In this document: positions 1-7,944 of the stretch, one piece after another
Layout: each line of letters begins with the position of its first letter
How positions within the stretch are numbered: the stretch's first letter is position 1
Assembly (NCBI GenBank): GCA_020052895.1
Contig: JAGVOE010000050.1
Span: 1 to 29,306, forward strand
From: Candidatus Woesebacteria bacterium
GTDB taxonomy: Bacteria; Patescibacteriota; Microgenomatia; UBA1400; MFAQ01
DNA: 29,306 bases
Direction: 5' to 3'
Made by a program: the position numbers and the translations under genes
The notes under the pieces: generated by a model
What the model was told of the DNA's origin: nothing
The model's database searches: none
The model's input: only the letters and a program-made list of their open reading frames with translations

Positions 1-87
1 ATTTACCTTCATAACTTTTCGGACGGCCTGCACGATAAACTTCTCTTCGTTGTAAACCGGCATAATGATCGACAGCTTCTTTATCAC
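1..87 (-). CDS. Glycosyltransferase family 2, N-terminal fragment (runs off the left edge)
   Basis: Reading the minus strand from a GTG at 87-85 gives MIKKLSIIMPVYNEEKFIVQ and nine more residues before the window ends. The pattern of a short hydrophobic strand followed by P-V-Y-N-E-E is the start of the nucleotide-sugar binding fold of GT2 enzymes and most resembles dolichyl-phosphate mannosyltransferase-like members. Only 29 codons are visible, so donor, acceptor and length cannot be judged. The gene is divergent from the GT2 gene at 233, and the 145 bp between them hold an inverted repeat and a -10-like box. No clear ribosome binding site precedes the GTG. Confidence 0.75.
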   Translation of the reverse strand, partial: MIKKLSIIMPVYNEEKFIVQAVRKVMKVN

Positions 88-133
88 AGGCCTAGTTTAC
101 TACAGATACATATAAGAGCTTGCTCGTCCTCCC

Positions 134-155
134 TTCGATAATATTTATTATCGAA
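134..155. promoter_or_regulatory. Inverted repeat between divergent glycosyltransferase genes (possible operator)
   Basis: A perfect 9-bp inverted repeat, TTCGATAAT and ATTATCGAA, is separated by ATTT. It lies about midway between the divergent starts at 87 and 233. No T-tract follows on either strand, which argues against a terminator. A dimeric regulator site is the simplest reading, but no regulator gene is nearby. Confidence 0.45.
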
Positions 156-220
156 ATGTCGTTCTGCGCTTCCTCTTATATCAGGCGTGTAATTCACTAC
201 GCTTAATTACACTGCTCAGA

Positions 221-226
221 TATAAT
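221..226 (+). promoter_or_regulatory. -10 box (TATAAT) for a probably leaderless transcript of the glycan operon
   Basis: A consensus TATAAT ends 6 nt before the ATG at 233, so transcription would begin at or next to the start codon. No good -35 hexamer is present at 16-18 bp spacing, and no Shine-Dalgarno fits between box and start. The site stands before the first gene of a thirteen-kilobase run of same-strand genes. Confidence 0.5.
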
Positions 227-232
227 TCTCTT

Positions 233-952
233 ATGACTCTCTCCGTCATTGTTCCCACGCTAAATGAAGAAAAAGATTTACCGGATTGTTTGTCTTCCCT
301 AAAAGGCTTAGCCAAAGAAATCATCGTTGTCGACTCCGGCTCCACCGATAAGACGACTGCTATCGCCAGAAAGTTTGGAGCCAAAGTCGTCCAACATCCC
401 TTTATCTCATATTCCGATACCAGAAACTTTGGTGATAGTGTGGCGATGGGAGACTGGATTCTCTCTCTCGAGGCCGATGTCACTATTTCGTCGGAGCTGA
501 GTGCAGAGATTTTGGAGGCTATCCGGTCCGATAGATTCGACGCCCATTTCCTTAGTCGGCTCAATATTATCTGGGGCGCCCCGGTCTTTCATACCGATTG
601 GGGTCCAAAGGACGACACTCATATCTGGCTTTATCGTCGAGGAGCAGGCCTCTGGAAAAGTCTGGTGCACGAAGAATTCGTGACAGACAAGAAAGTCGGC
701 CGACTGAAAAGCTTTTTAATCCACAAAAATTATGAAACGATTTCGGAGTTCATCGATAAGATCAATAAATACTCTGACTTAGCCGTCCGGCAAAAAAATT
801 ACTTTCCCAACTGGTGGTTCCTTCGTGACTTCTTTAAGCGATACTTTTACAAGCTAGGTTTTCTCGACGGTTTCCGGGGACTCTTCCTCAGTTATCTTCA
901 AGCGGTGTATTATCTGACACTTATGGTCAAAAGACATATTAAGGCTATCTAA
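233..952 (+). CDS. Glycosyltransferase family 2, WaaE/KdtX-like
   Basis: This predicted cytoplasmic, membrane-associated GT-A enzyme should transfer a sugar from a nucleotide-sugar donor onto a growing glycan. Visible motifs are V-P-T-L-N-E-E (residues 7-13), D-S-G-S-T-D (34-39), the R-N-F-G stretch near 64-67 and a W-I-L-S-L-E-A-D segment (75-82) at the metal-binding DXD position, where the family usually has L-D-A-D. The last 45 residues are rich in aromatic and basic residues, like the membrane-contacting tail of LPS beta-1,4-glucosyltransferase (WaaE-type) proteins. The length, 239 aa, is typical. It is the first gene of the plus-strand glycan operon, and the next gene begins 3 nt after its stop. 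The acceptor cannot be told from sequence. Confidence 0.85.
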   Translation: MTLSVIVPTLNEEKDLPDCLSSLKGLAKEIIVVDSGSTDKTTAIARKFGAKVVQHPFISYSDTRNFGDSVAMGDWILSLEADVTISSELSAEILEAIRSDRFDAHFLSRLNIIWGAPVFHTDWGPKDDTHIWLYRRGAGLWKSLVHEEFVTDKKVGRLKSFLIHKNYETISEFIDKINKYSDLAVRQKNYFPNWWFLRDFFKRYFYKLGFLDGFRGLFLSYLQAVYYLTLMVKRHIKAI

Positions 953-955
953 CGT

Positions 956-2344
956 ATGTATCTACTACTGGTTACACTCTTGGGTCTAGTCACAAGACTA
1001 ATTCTATCCAATCAAAGCTTTTGGTTGGATGAGGGAGCATCCATTATGATGGCTAGACTTTCACTTTCTCAGCTATTGGAAGGAATCAAGATGGACTTCC
1101 ACCCACCTATCTTTTATGCTTTATTACACTACTGGCTACCCCTGGCAGGGAATACAGATTGGTTGATTCGTCTACCGTTTATACTCCTGGCTACCACCAC
1201 CATCCCAGCTGTGTATTACCTTTGCCGAGAAGTTTTTGGAGATAAGTCTCGCGTGCCTCTTCTCTCAGCCGTTTTTCTGGCGCTTAATCCGCTTCATATT
1301 TATTACTCGCAGGAACTGCGTATGTACTCTCTCGTTACTTTATTGGTAGTCCTCTCCTGGCACTCTCTTCTCAAAAAGAATTATTATTGGGCTTCATTCT
1401 TTAATTTTCTGAGCTTCTTTACCTTCTATGGTGCAGTCTTCAATATTATTTCTCAAACAATCTATCTTTTCTTTAATAAATCAAAGCATGCTTTCCAATC
1501 AGTCTTGCTTATTACGCTTCCTACTCTAGTTATCTTTTTATTCTGGTGGCCTATTTTTTCGATCCAGCTCCAAAATGGTAGCTACCTGAGTAGTATCCTT
1601 CCGGGATGGCAAACACTTTCCGGCACTCTTACCTTTAAATCTTTATTCTTAATACCTCTCAAGTTTATCCTCGGTCGGATTTCCTTTGAGCCCCAGATGC
1701 TTTACTATCCAGTGGGAACATCATTAGTCTTTATTTTTTCCGTATTGGCCGGCTACTCCGCCAAGAATAAAAAATCTTTACCCATCTGGGTGGCTTTCCT
1801 CACCCCTTTAATTATTGGGACTCTCTTAAGTTTAAAAACTCCCGTTCTTGGCTACTGGCGCTTTCTTTTTGTCCTTCCTTTTTTGATGGTTCTTCTGGCC
1901 ACCGGGATAGAGTCTGTTCCCAAAGTGATTTACTGGGGGACGGTCTCCTGGATCTGCGGTACTTTCTTGTTTTTTAATCTCTTTTTCTGGGCTAATGTCC
2001 AATTTCATCGAGAGGACTGGCGGGGTCTGGCAAAATTCCTCTCGGACAAAAAAAGTCTCGTATTACTCGCCTTTCCTTACAAATTTGCTCCCTTAAACTT
2101 CTACGAGACAGACTCGATTTTCCTACCTATGGAGACGGAATCATACCGGCAGAGACCATTTGTGAAAGCTGACCTGGAGGAGAAAATGACCGGCCGAGAA
2201 GTGGTTTACTACCTGGATTATCTGGCCGACCTCACCGATCCGGAGAGAAAAGGGCTCAACTCTCTAAGTAAGTTTGGTCTAAAGCAGACAGTGGTCTATA
2301 ATTTTAATGGTTTGGGACAAGTTTACGAGTTCCGGCCTTTATGA
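956..2344 (+). CDS. GT-C membrane glycosyltransferase (GT39/RgtA-like)
   Basis: This 462-aa protein has about ten hydrophobic segments and should act in the membrane, using a polyprenyl-phosphate sugar on the outer face. The GT-C signature is in the first loop: F-W-L-D-E (22-26) holds the likely catalytic acidic pair, and D-F-H-P-P (47-51) is the conserved H-P-P of ArnT/PMT/RgtA-type enzymes. Q-E-L-R-M-Y-S-L (119-126) is another block typical of this group. A soluble tail follows the last helix. Its stop overlaps the next start by 4 nt (ATGA), suggesting coupled translation. Substrate unknown; it could modify the glycan of this locus or glycosylate surface proteins. Confidence 0.8.
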   Translation: MYLLLVTLLGLVTRLILSNQSFWLDEGASIMMARLSLSQLLEGIKMDFHPPIFYALLHYWLPLAGNTDWLIRLPFILLATTTIPAVYYLCREVFGDKSRVPLLSAVFLALNPLHIYYSQELRMYSLVTLLVVLSWHSLLKKNYYWASFFNFLSFFTFYGAVFNIISQTIYLFFNKSKHAFQSVLLITLPTLVIFLFWWPIFSIQLQNGSYLSSILPGWQTLSGTLTFKSLFLIPLKFILGRISFEPQMLYYPVGTSLVFIFSVLAGYSAKNKKSLPIWVAFLTPLIIGTLLSLKTPVLGYWRFLFVLPFLMVLLATGIESVPKVIYWGTVSWICGTFLFFNLFFWANVQFHREDWRGLAKFLSDKKSLVLLAFPYKFAPLNFYETDSIFLPMETESYRQRPFVKADLEEKMTGREVVYYLDYLADLTDPERKGLNSLSKFGLKQTVVYNFNGLGQVYEFRPL

Positions 2345-3432
2345 AAATTGCTATCGACATCACTCAAGCCATCTACGGCACCGGTGTCTCCATCTATACC
2401 AAAAATCTAGTCGCCAATCTAATCAAGCAGCACCCCGAAGACCAATTTATTTTGTTTGGTGGCTCTCTTCGTCGTCGGCATGAGCTGTCTACTTTGGCTA
2501 AAAAATTAAAAGGCCTACCCAAGATTTATCCCTTTCCGCCCACTCTGATGGACTTTATTTGGAACTCGCTACATCTAATTCCGGTCGAAACTTTTACCGG
2601 CCCTGTCGATCTGGTTCACACCTCAGACTGGACCGAGCCCCCAGCTAACTGCCCCAAGGTTACCACTGTTCACGATCTGATTCCTTTTAAATATCCCCAA
2701 ACTACCACCGACTCCATTCGCCATGCTCACAAAAAGAAGTTGGCTTGGGTAATTCGGGAATCAAACAAAATTATCGCCGTCAGTGAGTCTACCAAAAAGG
2801 ACCTGATCTCCATTTTGCGAGTACCCGAGGAGAAAATCATCGTCATTCCCGAAGGAGTGGAGGAGCGTTATCGGCCCCAGCCACCGGAAATGATCGAGAG
2901 GGTCAAGAAACACTATCAAACCGGCGATGAGTATCTCTTTACCCTCTCCACTATTGAGCCGCGTAAAAACCAGGCGGCCTTGATCCAAGCCTTTGAGATA
3001 GTCCGTCGAGATTATCCTCGGTTAAAACTTCTCATCGCTGGACGACTTCGTCAGGACGGTTCTCTACCAAAAGCTGAGGGAGTAATCACACCTGGATATA
3101 TTCCGGACGCCGACATGCCTGCTTTGTACTCGGGCTGTCAAGTCTTTGTCTTTCCCAGTCTCTACGAGGGCTTTGGGCTCCCGCCTCTCCAGGCCATGGC
3201 CTGTGGGGCTCCCGTGGCTGTGTCCAATGTCAGTAGCCTGCCGGAAGTAGTTGGCGAAGCCGGGGTTTTGTTTGACCCCAGAGATCCTCAGGAGATCGCG
3301 GCTGGTATAATAGAGGCTATCCAAAACCGATCGCAGTTAAGACCAAAAAGTCTCACTCAGGCTTCAAAATTTTCTTGGAAAACGGCGGCCGAGGATACTT
3401 ATAAGGTTTACCAAGAGCTCCTCAATATATGA
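2341..3432 (+). CDS. Glycosyltransferase family 4, MtfB-like, with altered E-x7-E motif
   Basis: This 363-aa GT-B enzyme has the usual two Rossmann-like halves. The N-terminal I-D-I-T-Q-A...G-T-G-V-S-I-Y start, the T-V-H-D-L-I block (109-114), the S-T-I-E-P-R-K-N hinge (203-210) and the donor-site segment L-Y-E-G-F-G-L-P-P-L (274-283) place it with GT4 mannosyl/rhamnosyltransferases. The second Glu of the E-x7-E motif is Gln here (E276, then Q284; codon CAG). That residue normally contacts the donor sugar, so activity or donor preference may differ. It overlaps both neighbours by 4 nt. It resembles the genes at 3429 and 11481, suggesting duplication within the locus. Confidence 0.87.
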   Translation: MKIAIDITQAIYGTGVSIYTKNLVANLIKQHPEDQFILFGGSLRRRHELSTLAKKLKGLPKIYPFPPTLMDFIWNSLHLIPVETFTGPVDLVHTSDWTEPPANCPKVTTVHDLIPFKYPQTTTDSIRHAHKKKLAWVIRESNKIIAVSESTKKDLISILRVPEEKIIVIPEGVEERYRPQPPEMIERVKKHYQTGDEYLFTLSTIEPRKNQAALIQAFEIVRRDYPRLKLLIAGRLRQDGSLPKAEGVITPGYIPDADMPALYSGCQVFVFPSLYEGFGLPPLQAMACGAPVAVSNVSSLPEVVGEAGVLFDPRDPQEIAAGIIEAIQNRSQLRPKSLTQASKFSWKTAAEDTYKVYQELLNI

Positions 3433-4544
3433 TCATCGGATTTGATATCAACGAAGCCAATATTCCCCAACGAGTGGGGGTCAATCAAGTGGCTTACCAT
3501 ATTTTTGTCCACCTGGTGAAAAATCTTCAAGCAGGGGATCACTTGATTGCTCTGGGGAAGGAGCGTCCCTTACCAGACATGCCTCCAGCCGGAGAAAAGC
3601 TGACCTATGAGATTTTTGGAGCCTCAAGGGCTTGGGTCATTACCAGTCTGACCAAGCGGCTTTGGTATGGCCGGCCAAAGATCGACGTTCTTTTTTCTCC
3701 CAGCCATTACGCTCCCTTTCTCTCTCCCGTCAAAAGTGCCATCTATCTCATGGATATGTCCTTTGAGCTTTTTGGTACCGAGTACTTCACTAGTTACGAC
3801 ATCAATCAGCTCAAACGCTGGACACCTATCTCAGTTAAAAAGGCCCAAAAAGTTTTTACCATTTCTGAGTTTAGTAAAAACGAGATTGTCCGACTTTATC
3901 AGACCGATCCTCACAAGGTCGAAGTTATCTATCCTTCTTTTGATAAAAGTATTTTTCACGGCAAAGTCCCCAAAACTCAGCAAATAGCTGTCAGAAATAA
4001 ATACGGTATTCACGGCGGCTTTTTACTTTACTGGGGGACTCTCCAGCCCAGAAAGAATCTCAGTCGTCTCATCGAGGCTCTAGGCAAGCTAAAAGAAACT
4101 CGTCTCAAGCTGGTTATCGCCGGGAAAAGAGGCTGGCTTTACGATCAGATTCTCGAACAAGCTCAAAAAATCGGTCTCGAAAATCGAGTTATCTTCACCG
4201 GCTACGTCTCTCAGGAGGACATTCCTGCTCTGATCAAGGCCAGTCGTGCCTTGGTGCTTCCCAGTCTCTATGAAGGCTTTGGTATGACCGTGGTCGAGGC
4301 TCAAGCCGTCGGAGTTCCGGTCGTTGTTTCCAGAGTCAGTTCCCTCCCTGAGGTCTCGGGTCAGTCAGCCATCTACATCGAAGATCCTCGCTCGGTCGAC
4401 AGTATTGTCCAGGCTTTAAAAAAAGTTCTCTCCCTGTCTCTTTCAGAACGGACCAGAATCATCAAGGAAGGCAAAGAAAATGCCAAAAGATTTGACTGGG
4501 ATATCTCCGCTCAAAAAATATTGGCTATACTAAAGGAGATATGA
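3429..4544 (+). CDS. Glycosyltransferase family 4
   Basis: A 371-aa GT-B enzyme predicted to extend the lipid-linked glycan on the cytoplasmic side. The C-terminal half carries W-G-T-L-Q-P-R-K-N (202-210) and an intact E-x7-E motif in Y-E-G-F-G-M-T-V-V-E (E272 and E280). In the N-terminal half the H-D-L block of related enzymes is replaced by M-D-M (109-111). The DNA around the E-x7-E motif is close to that of the preceding gene, consistent with paralogy. An ATGA overlap joins it to each neighbour. Donor and acceptor are not predictable. Confidence 0.88.
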   Translation: MIIGFDINEANIPQRVGVNQVAYHIFVHLVKNLQAGDHLIALGKERPLPDMPPAGEKLTYEIFGASRAWVITSLTKRLWYGRPKIDVLFSPSHYAPFLSPVKSAIYLMDMSFELFGTEYFTSYDINQLKRWTPISVKKAQKVFTISEFSKNEIVRLYQTDPHKVEVIYPSFDKSIFHGKVPKTQQIAVRNKYGIHGGFLLYWGTLQPRKNLSRLIEALGKLKETRLKLVIAGKRGWLYDQILEQAQKIGLENRVIFTGYVSQEDIPALIKASRALVLPSLYEGFGMTVVEAQAVGVPVVVSRVSSLPEVSGQSAIYIEDPRSVDSIVQALKKVLSLSLSERTRIIKEGKENAKRFDWDISAQKILAILKEI

Positions 4545-5176
4545 CTATCCTAAATCTTAAACTAACCAGTGGGGGAGTTTACTTTGTCGACAAAGATGGG
4601 GCTCAGCTTTCTTTATTCTCGGCCCTCACAAAAATTATTCGGCGGTTTGCCAGTTATCTGCTAGATATCGAGCTTTATCTTCTTTGGCTGGTAGGCTACC
4701 TCCCGAGCCATTTAGTCCGAAACTCCATTTATCGTTTGGCCGGTATCAAGCTGGGCCGTCGAGCCACCATTCATATGGGGGCCCGTTTTTACTACCCGGC
4801 CAATATCGTTATCGGCGCAGGCAGTATTATTGGGGACCATATTTTTCTTGATGGACGGGCCAAAATAACCATTGGTTCTCACACTGATATTGCCTCTCAA
4901 GTCATGATCTACAACTCCGAACACGATCTGTCTGACCCTAGTTTCAAAGCTCTTGAAGAGCCGGTCACCATTGGCGACTACTGTTTTATTGGCCCTCGGG
5001 TCATCATCATGCCCGGCGTTAACATTGGTCGAGGAGCTATCGTGGCCGGCGGAGCCGTGGTCACCAAAGATGTTCCGGCTGGTGCTATCGTGGGAGGCGT
5101 GCCGGCTAAAGTGATCGGTGAAAGACCTTTAAAGGCTCTCACTTACCAATTAGGTCGACCCCGACTTTTTCAATGA
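4541..5176 (+). CDS. Left-handed beta-helix (hexapeptide repeat) acetyltransferase
   Basis: This 211-aa protein should O-acetylate a sugar of the glycan using acetyl-CoA. From about residue 70 it shows the I-G-x-G-x-x-I repeats of a left-handed parallel beta-helix, with N-S-E-H-D (125-129) providing the likely catalytic His128, and the C-terminal block G-A-V-V-T-K-D-V-P...G-G-V-P-A-K typical of the WcaF/maltose acetyltransferase group. The first 65 residues are an extra hydrophobic, partly helical segment (about 37-56) that may tether it to the membrane. AAGGAG lies just upstream of the ATG but only 2 nt away, closer than a working Shine-Dalgarno normally sits. The start overlaps the previous stop by 4 nt. 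Confidence 0.87.
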   Translation: MTILNLKLTSGGVYFVDKDGAQLSLFSALTKIIRRFASYLLDIELYLLWLVGYLPSHLVRNSIYRLAGIKLGRRATIHMGARFYYPANIVIGAGSIIGDHIFLDGRAKITIGSHTDIASQVMIYNSEHDLSDPSFKALEEPVTIGDYCFIGPRVIIMPGVNIGRGAIVAGGAVVTKDVPAGAIVGGVPAKVIGERPLKALTYQLGRPRLFQ

Positions 5177-5721
5177 AACAAATCACCGCCGTCGCCATAC
5201 TAATCTTTGTGATTGGGCTAATATATCTGACTCTACCGACTCCGGCGCTACCGGACCTTCGAGACTCCGGTCGGTCGGACGAAGAGGGGGACACTTGGCA
5301 GCACCCGGATCAAAAAGGTTTTTATAGCAATCTTACCCGGTCTGAAGTGCTGCAAAATATTGAAAGCCAATCTCAGCTCAAGATTTTTGGTTTTACTATT
5401 CCCTCATATCGTCTAAATTACCCGCCCGAAGAAGCCTTTGCCAAAGTGAGAGATCAGACCAAAAGTAACTATCTGGAAGAAATTGTTTATCCTCTCAGAA
5501 ACTCTACCTTTGTGAATGGCTGGGAACCGAAGAAAGCTCCCGAAAATGCCAATGTCGACCCCAAAGAAATTACCGAAATCTCACTGCACGGTGTTGCATA
5601 CGATGCCAAGATTACTCTTCGGCCGGTCGACTCGGCCGTCTGGGCCAGACTTTTTATCTGGACTCTCCTTTTCCCCACTTCTCAATTAGTCTATCTTTCC
5701 TTTAAAAAATCTTTGTCATGA
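5173..5721 (+). CDS. Unknown membrane-anchored protein of the glycan locus
   Basis: I do not recognise this 182-aa protein. It has a hydrophobic segment at about 5-22, a soluble middle of some 130 residues, and a second hydrophobic segment near 157-176 followed by a short basic tail (F-K-K-S). The middle would lie outside the membrane if the first helix acts as a signal anchor. It is rich in charged and polar residues, has no cysteines and shows no enzyme motif I can name. The gene is locked between the acetyltransferase and a GT2 gene with 4-nt overlaps on both sides, so it is very likely real and works in the same pathway, perhaps in assembly or export. Confidence 0.75.
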   Translation: MKQITAVAILIFVIGLIYLTLPTPALPDLRDSGRSDEEGDTWQHPDQKGFYSNLTRSEVLQNIESQSQLKIFGFTIPSYRLNYPPEEAFAKVRDQTKSNYLEEIVYPLRNSTFVNGWEPKKAPENANVDPKEITEISLHGVAYDAKITLRPVDSAVWARLFIWTLLFPTSQLVYLSFKKSLS

Positions 5722-6623
5722 AACCGACGCTTTCCATCATTACTATTTCTTACAATACTAGAGATATTCTGCGTGATTGCTTAACTTCTATTGTGAAGTT
5801 CACTAAAGATATCGAATACGAAATAATTGTGGTTTCTACCGGCTCTAGCGACGGATCACTGGAGATGATCAAAGCCTTTGCCGCCAAAAACCCATTAGTG
5901 AAATTGGTCGATGCTCAGTCCAATATTGGTTTTGGCCGGGGGAATAACCTGGGTGTAAAAAACGCCCAAGGAGAGTACCTGCTTTTCCTCAATTCCGACA
6001 CTTTAATTTTTGACAACGCTCTGAAAGAAGCCGTCGATATCCTTCGGAAACACCCGGAGGTCGGAGCTTACTCCTGTCGCCTATTAAATGCCGACCGCTC
6101 TTTTCAGCCTTCTGGTGGCCACTTCCCCACTTTCGGCAATGTCTTTGCTTGGCAATTATTTATCGACGATCTACCTTTGATCGGGAATCTAATTTCCTCT
6201 TTCCATCCCAAACAAAGTCGGTACGATAAAAATCAAAAAATGGACTGGGTCACTGGTGCTTTTATGCTCATAAAAAAAGATCTTTTTGAAAAGGTTGGGG
6301 GTTTTGACCAAAAAATCTTTATGTACACCGAAGAGATGGAGCTTTGTTATCGCCTGGCTCAGATCGGTCATCAAACTTTTTATACCAACACTCCGGCTAT
6401 CATTCACCTGGGGGGAGCCTCCGGTGGGTCTTACTTGGCTCTTACTGAGGAGATCAAAAACATGCTCTACTTCTGGCGCAAACATGAACCCCGCTGGCAA
6501 CTTCCCTTTATCAAACTCTTTTTTTGGAAGGGTTCATTGCTTCGGCTGTTAATATTTGGGATAATCAAAGGAGATGACAAAGCACGACGCGCCTACCAAG
6601 ACGCTCTGGGATTCATTTTTTAA
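5718..6623 (+). CDS. Glycosyltransferase family 2, rhamnosyltransferase-like (WbbL type)
   Basis: This 301-aa GT-A enzyme starts S-I-I-T-I-S-Y-N-T (6-14), has N-I-G-F-G-R-G-N-N (69-77) and the metal-binding L-N-S-D-T (91-95). Downstream, W-V-T-G-A-F-M-L and the E-E-M-E-L-C-Y-R block form the acceptor/base region seen in WbbL-like rhamnosyltransferases. The usual V-V-D-N-x-S at strand 2 is V-V-S-T-G-S here (38-43), which changes the residue that normally contacts the nucleotide base. The C-terminal 30 residues are hydrophobic and basic, suggesting membrane contact. The 3' end overlaps the next gene by 50 nt, the longest overlap in the window. Confidence 0.85.
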   Translation: MKPTLSIITISYNTRDILRDCLTSIVKFTKDIEYEIIVVSTGSSDGSLEMIKAFAAKNPLVKLVDAQSNIGFGRGNNLGVKNAQGEYLLFLNSDTLIFDNALKEAVDILRKHPEVGAYSCRLLNADRSFQPSGGHFPTFGNVFAWQLFIDDLPLIGNLISSFHPKQSRYDKNQKMDWVTGAFMLIKKDLFEKVGGFDQKIFMYTEEMELCYRLAQIGHQTFYTNTPAIIHLGGASGGSYLALTEEIKNMLYFWRKHEPRWQLPFIKLFFWKGSLLRLLIFGIIKGDDKARRAYQDALGFIF

Positions 6624-7944
6624 GTACCTCTTAGCGGCGGTCTTGATTTTTATACCGCTCTACCCCAAGTTCCCGTTATTTACGGTGCCTTTTACTTATG
6701 TCGCCATTCGGGCCGAGGACTTCCTCATTGCTTTGGTCTGGCTGGTCTTTTTCCTTCGGCTGTTGGTCGTCAAGAAAATTTCCTTTCCTAAGATTACCTT
6801 TCAGTTCGCTGTTTTCTTCTTGGTGGGTTTAGTTTCCTGCCTTTCGGCCATTTTGATAACCAAGAACGTTCAGCCACTATTGGTCATACTTCACTATGCC
6901 CGAAGGCTCGAGTATTTATCGGTCTTCTTCCTGGTCTACTGGGCCGCAGGAGACAAGAATACTCGTCGCTACTATCTGGAGCTGGCCATCTTACCGGCTC
7001 TGGGCGTCTTTTTGTACGGCCTAGCTCAAATCTACTTTCAGGCTCCTGTTATCTCCACTATGGACTCGGAGTCCAGCAAGGGTATTGCCATGACTCTTCT
7101 GCCTGGTGTCACTCTCAATAGTACTTTTGCCGGCCACTACGATCTGGCTATTTACCTTACAATGATGATGACTTTTTTGGTGGCTATCTCTAGTTCTCTT
7201 TCTAGCTGGATCAAGCGCCTCCCCTTCCTCGGCTTCTTCATCGCCTTGCTCTGGCTATTTATGCAGGCCGGCTCGCGCATCTCTATCATCGGTTTGATTC
7301 TTTCGGTGGCGGTTGTCTCTTTTTACTATCGTCGCTATTTTTTGGGACTGGTTTTTTTCGGAGTTATTCTGGCTTTTATTGCCACTTCGCCACAATACTT
7401 AGATCGCTTTCGCAGTATTTTTAAAGTCTTCACTGTCGAAACCTCCCGGGTTTTTGTTTCACCAGCCTTTGCCGCCACCCGCACCAATAACCTCGCACCA
7501 ATAACCAAAAACTCTCCTTCTCTCACTCCCCACCCCACACCCACTCCGGAAGCACTACGGCCTATTCAGCAAGATCGATCTACCAGTATTCGTGTCGACG
7601 TCGAGTGGCCTCGGGCTATGAGATCTTTTTACAAAAATCCCTTTTTGGGTACGGGTTACTCTTCGATTAGTTTGGCGACCGACAATGATTACTTGAGAGC
7701 TTTAGGGGAGACCGGCTTGCTGGGATTTTTGGCCCTCTTAGCTCTTTTACTGGCCATAGGCCGATTTCTCTTCACTCAAGTGGCTCGAGTTTCCGGGGTG
7801 GATCGGCTCATTCTGGTCTCAGCCTTGGGTATCTTTGTTGCCTTTCTCACTAGTGCTATTTTTATTGACGTCTTCGAGTCGAGTAAAATCGCCATTCTTT
7901 TCTGGGCTTTTATGGGTTTAGCATTTAGTACCAAAAATACATGA
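6574..7944 (+). CDS. O-antigen polymerase/ligase-like membrane protein (Wzy/WaaL superfamily)
   Basis: This 456-aa protein has about ten transmembrane segments and one large outside loop (about 283-360), the layout of Wzy polymerases and WaaL ligases. Q-A-G-S-R (241-245) at a helix end, the V-E-W-P-R-A-M...K-N-P-F-L-G-T-G-Y block (343-361) and N-D-Y-L-R-A-L-G-E-T-G (371-381) match the O-antigen ligase domain. A Thr/Pro-rich stretch (311-330) sits within the loop. It would act outside, polymerising repeat units or transferring glycan from undecaprenyl diphosphate; sequence does not separate the two. The ATG at 6574 lies inside the preceding gene and is chosen because it gives a short polar tail before the first helix; GGAG directly abuts it. 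Confidence 0.83.
   Translation: MTKHDAPTKTLWDSFFKYLLAAVLIFIPLYPKFPLFTVPFTYVAIRAEDFLIALVWLVFFLRLLVVKKISFPKITFQFAVFFLVGLVSCLSAILITKNVQPLLVILHYARRLEYLSVFFLVYWAAGDKNTRRYYLELAILPALGVFLYGLAQIYFQAPVISTMDSESSKGIAMTLLPGVTLNSTFAGHYDLAIYLTMMMTFLVAISSSLSSWIKRLPFLGFFIALLWLFMQAGSRISIIGLILSVAVVSFYYRRYFLGLVFFGVILAFIATSPQYLDRFRSIFKVFTVETSRVFVSPAFAATRTNNLAPITKNSPSLTPHPTPTPEALRPIQQDRSTSIRVDVEWPRAMRSFYKNPFLGTGYSSISLATDNDYLRALGETGLLGFLALLALLLAIGRFLFTQVARVSGVDRLILVSALGIFVAFLTSAIFIDVFESSKIAILFWAFMGLAFSTKNT

Noticed and set aside
134..155. Inverted repeat considered as a terminator
   Set aside because: It sits between two divergent gene starts and no T-run follows on either strand.
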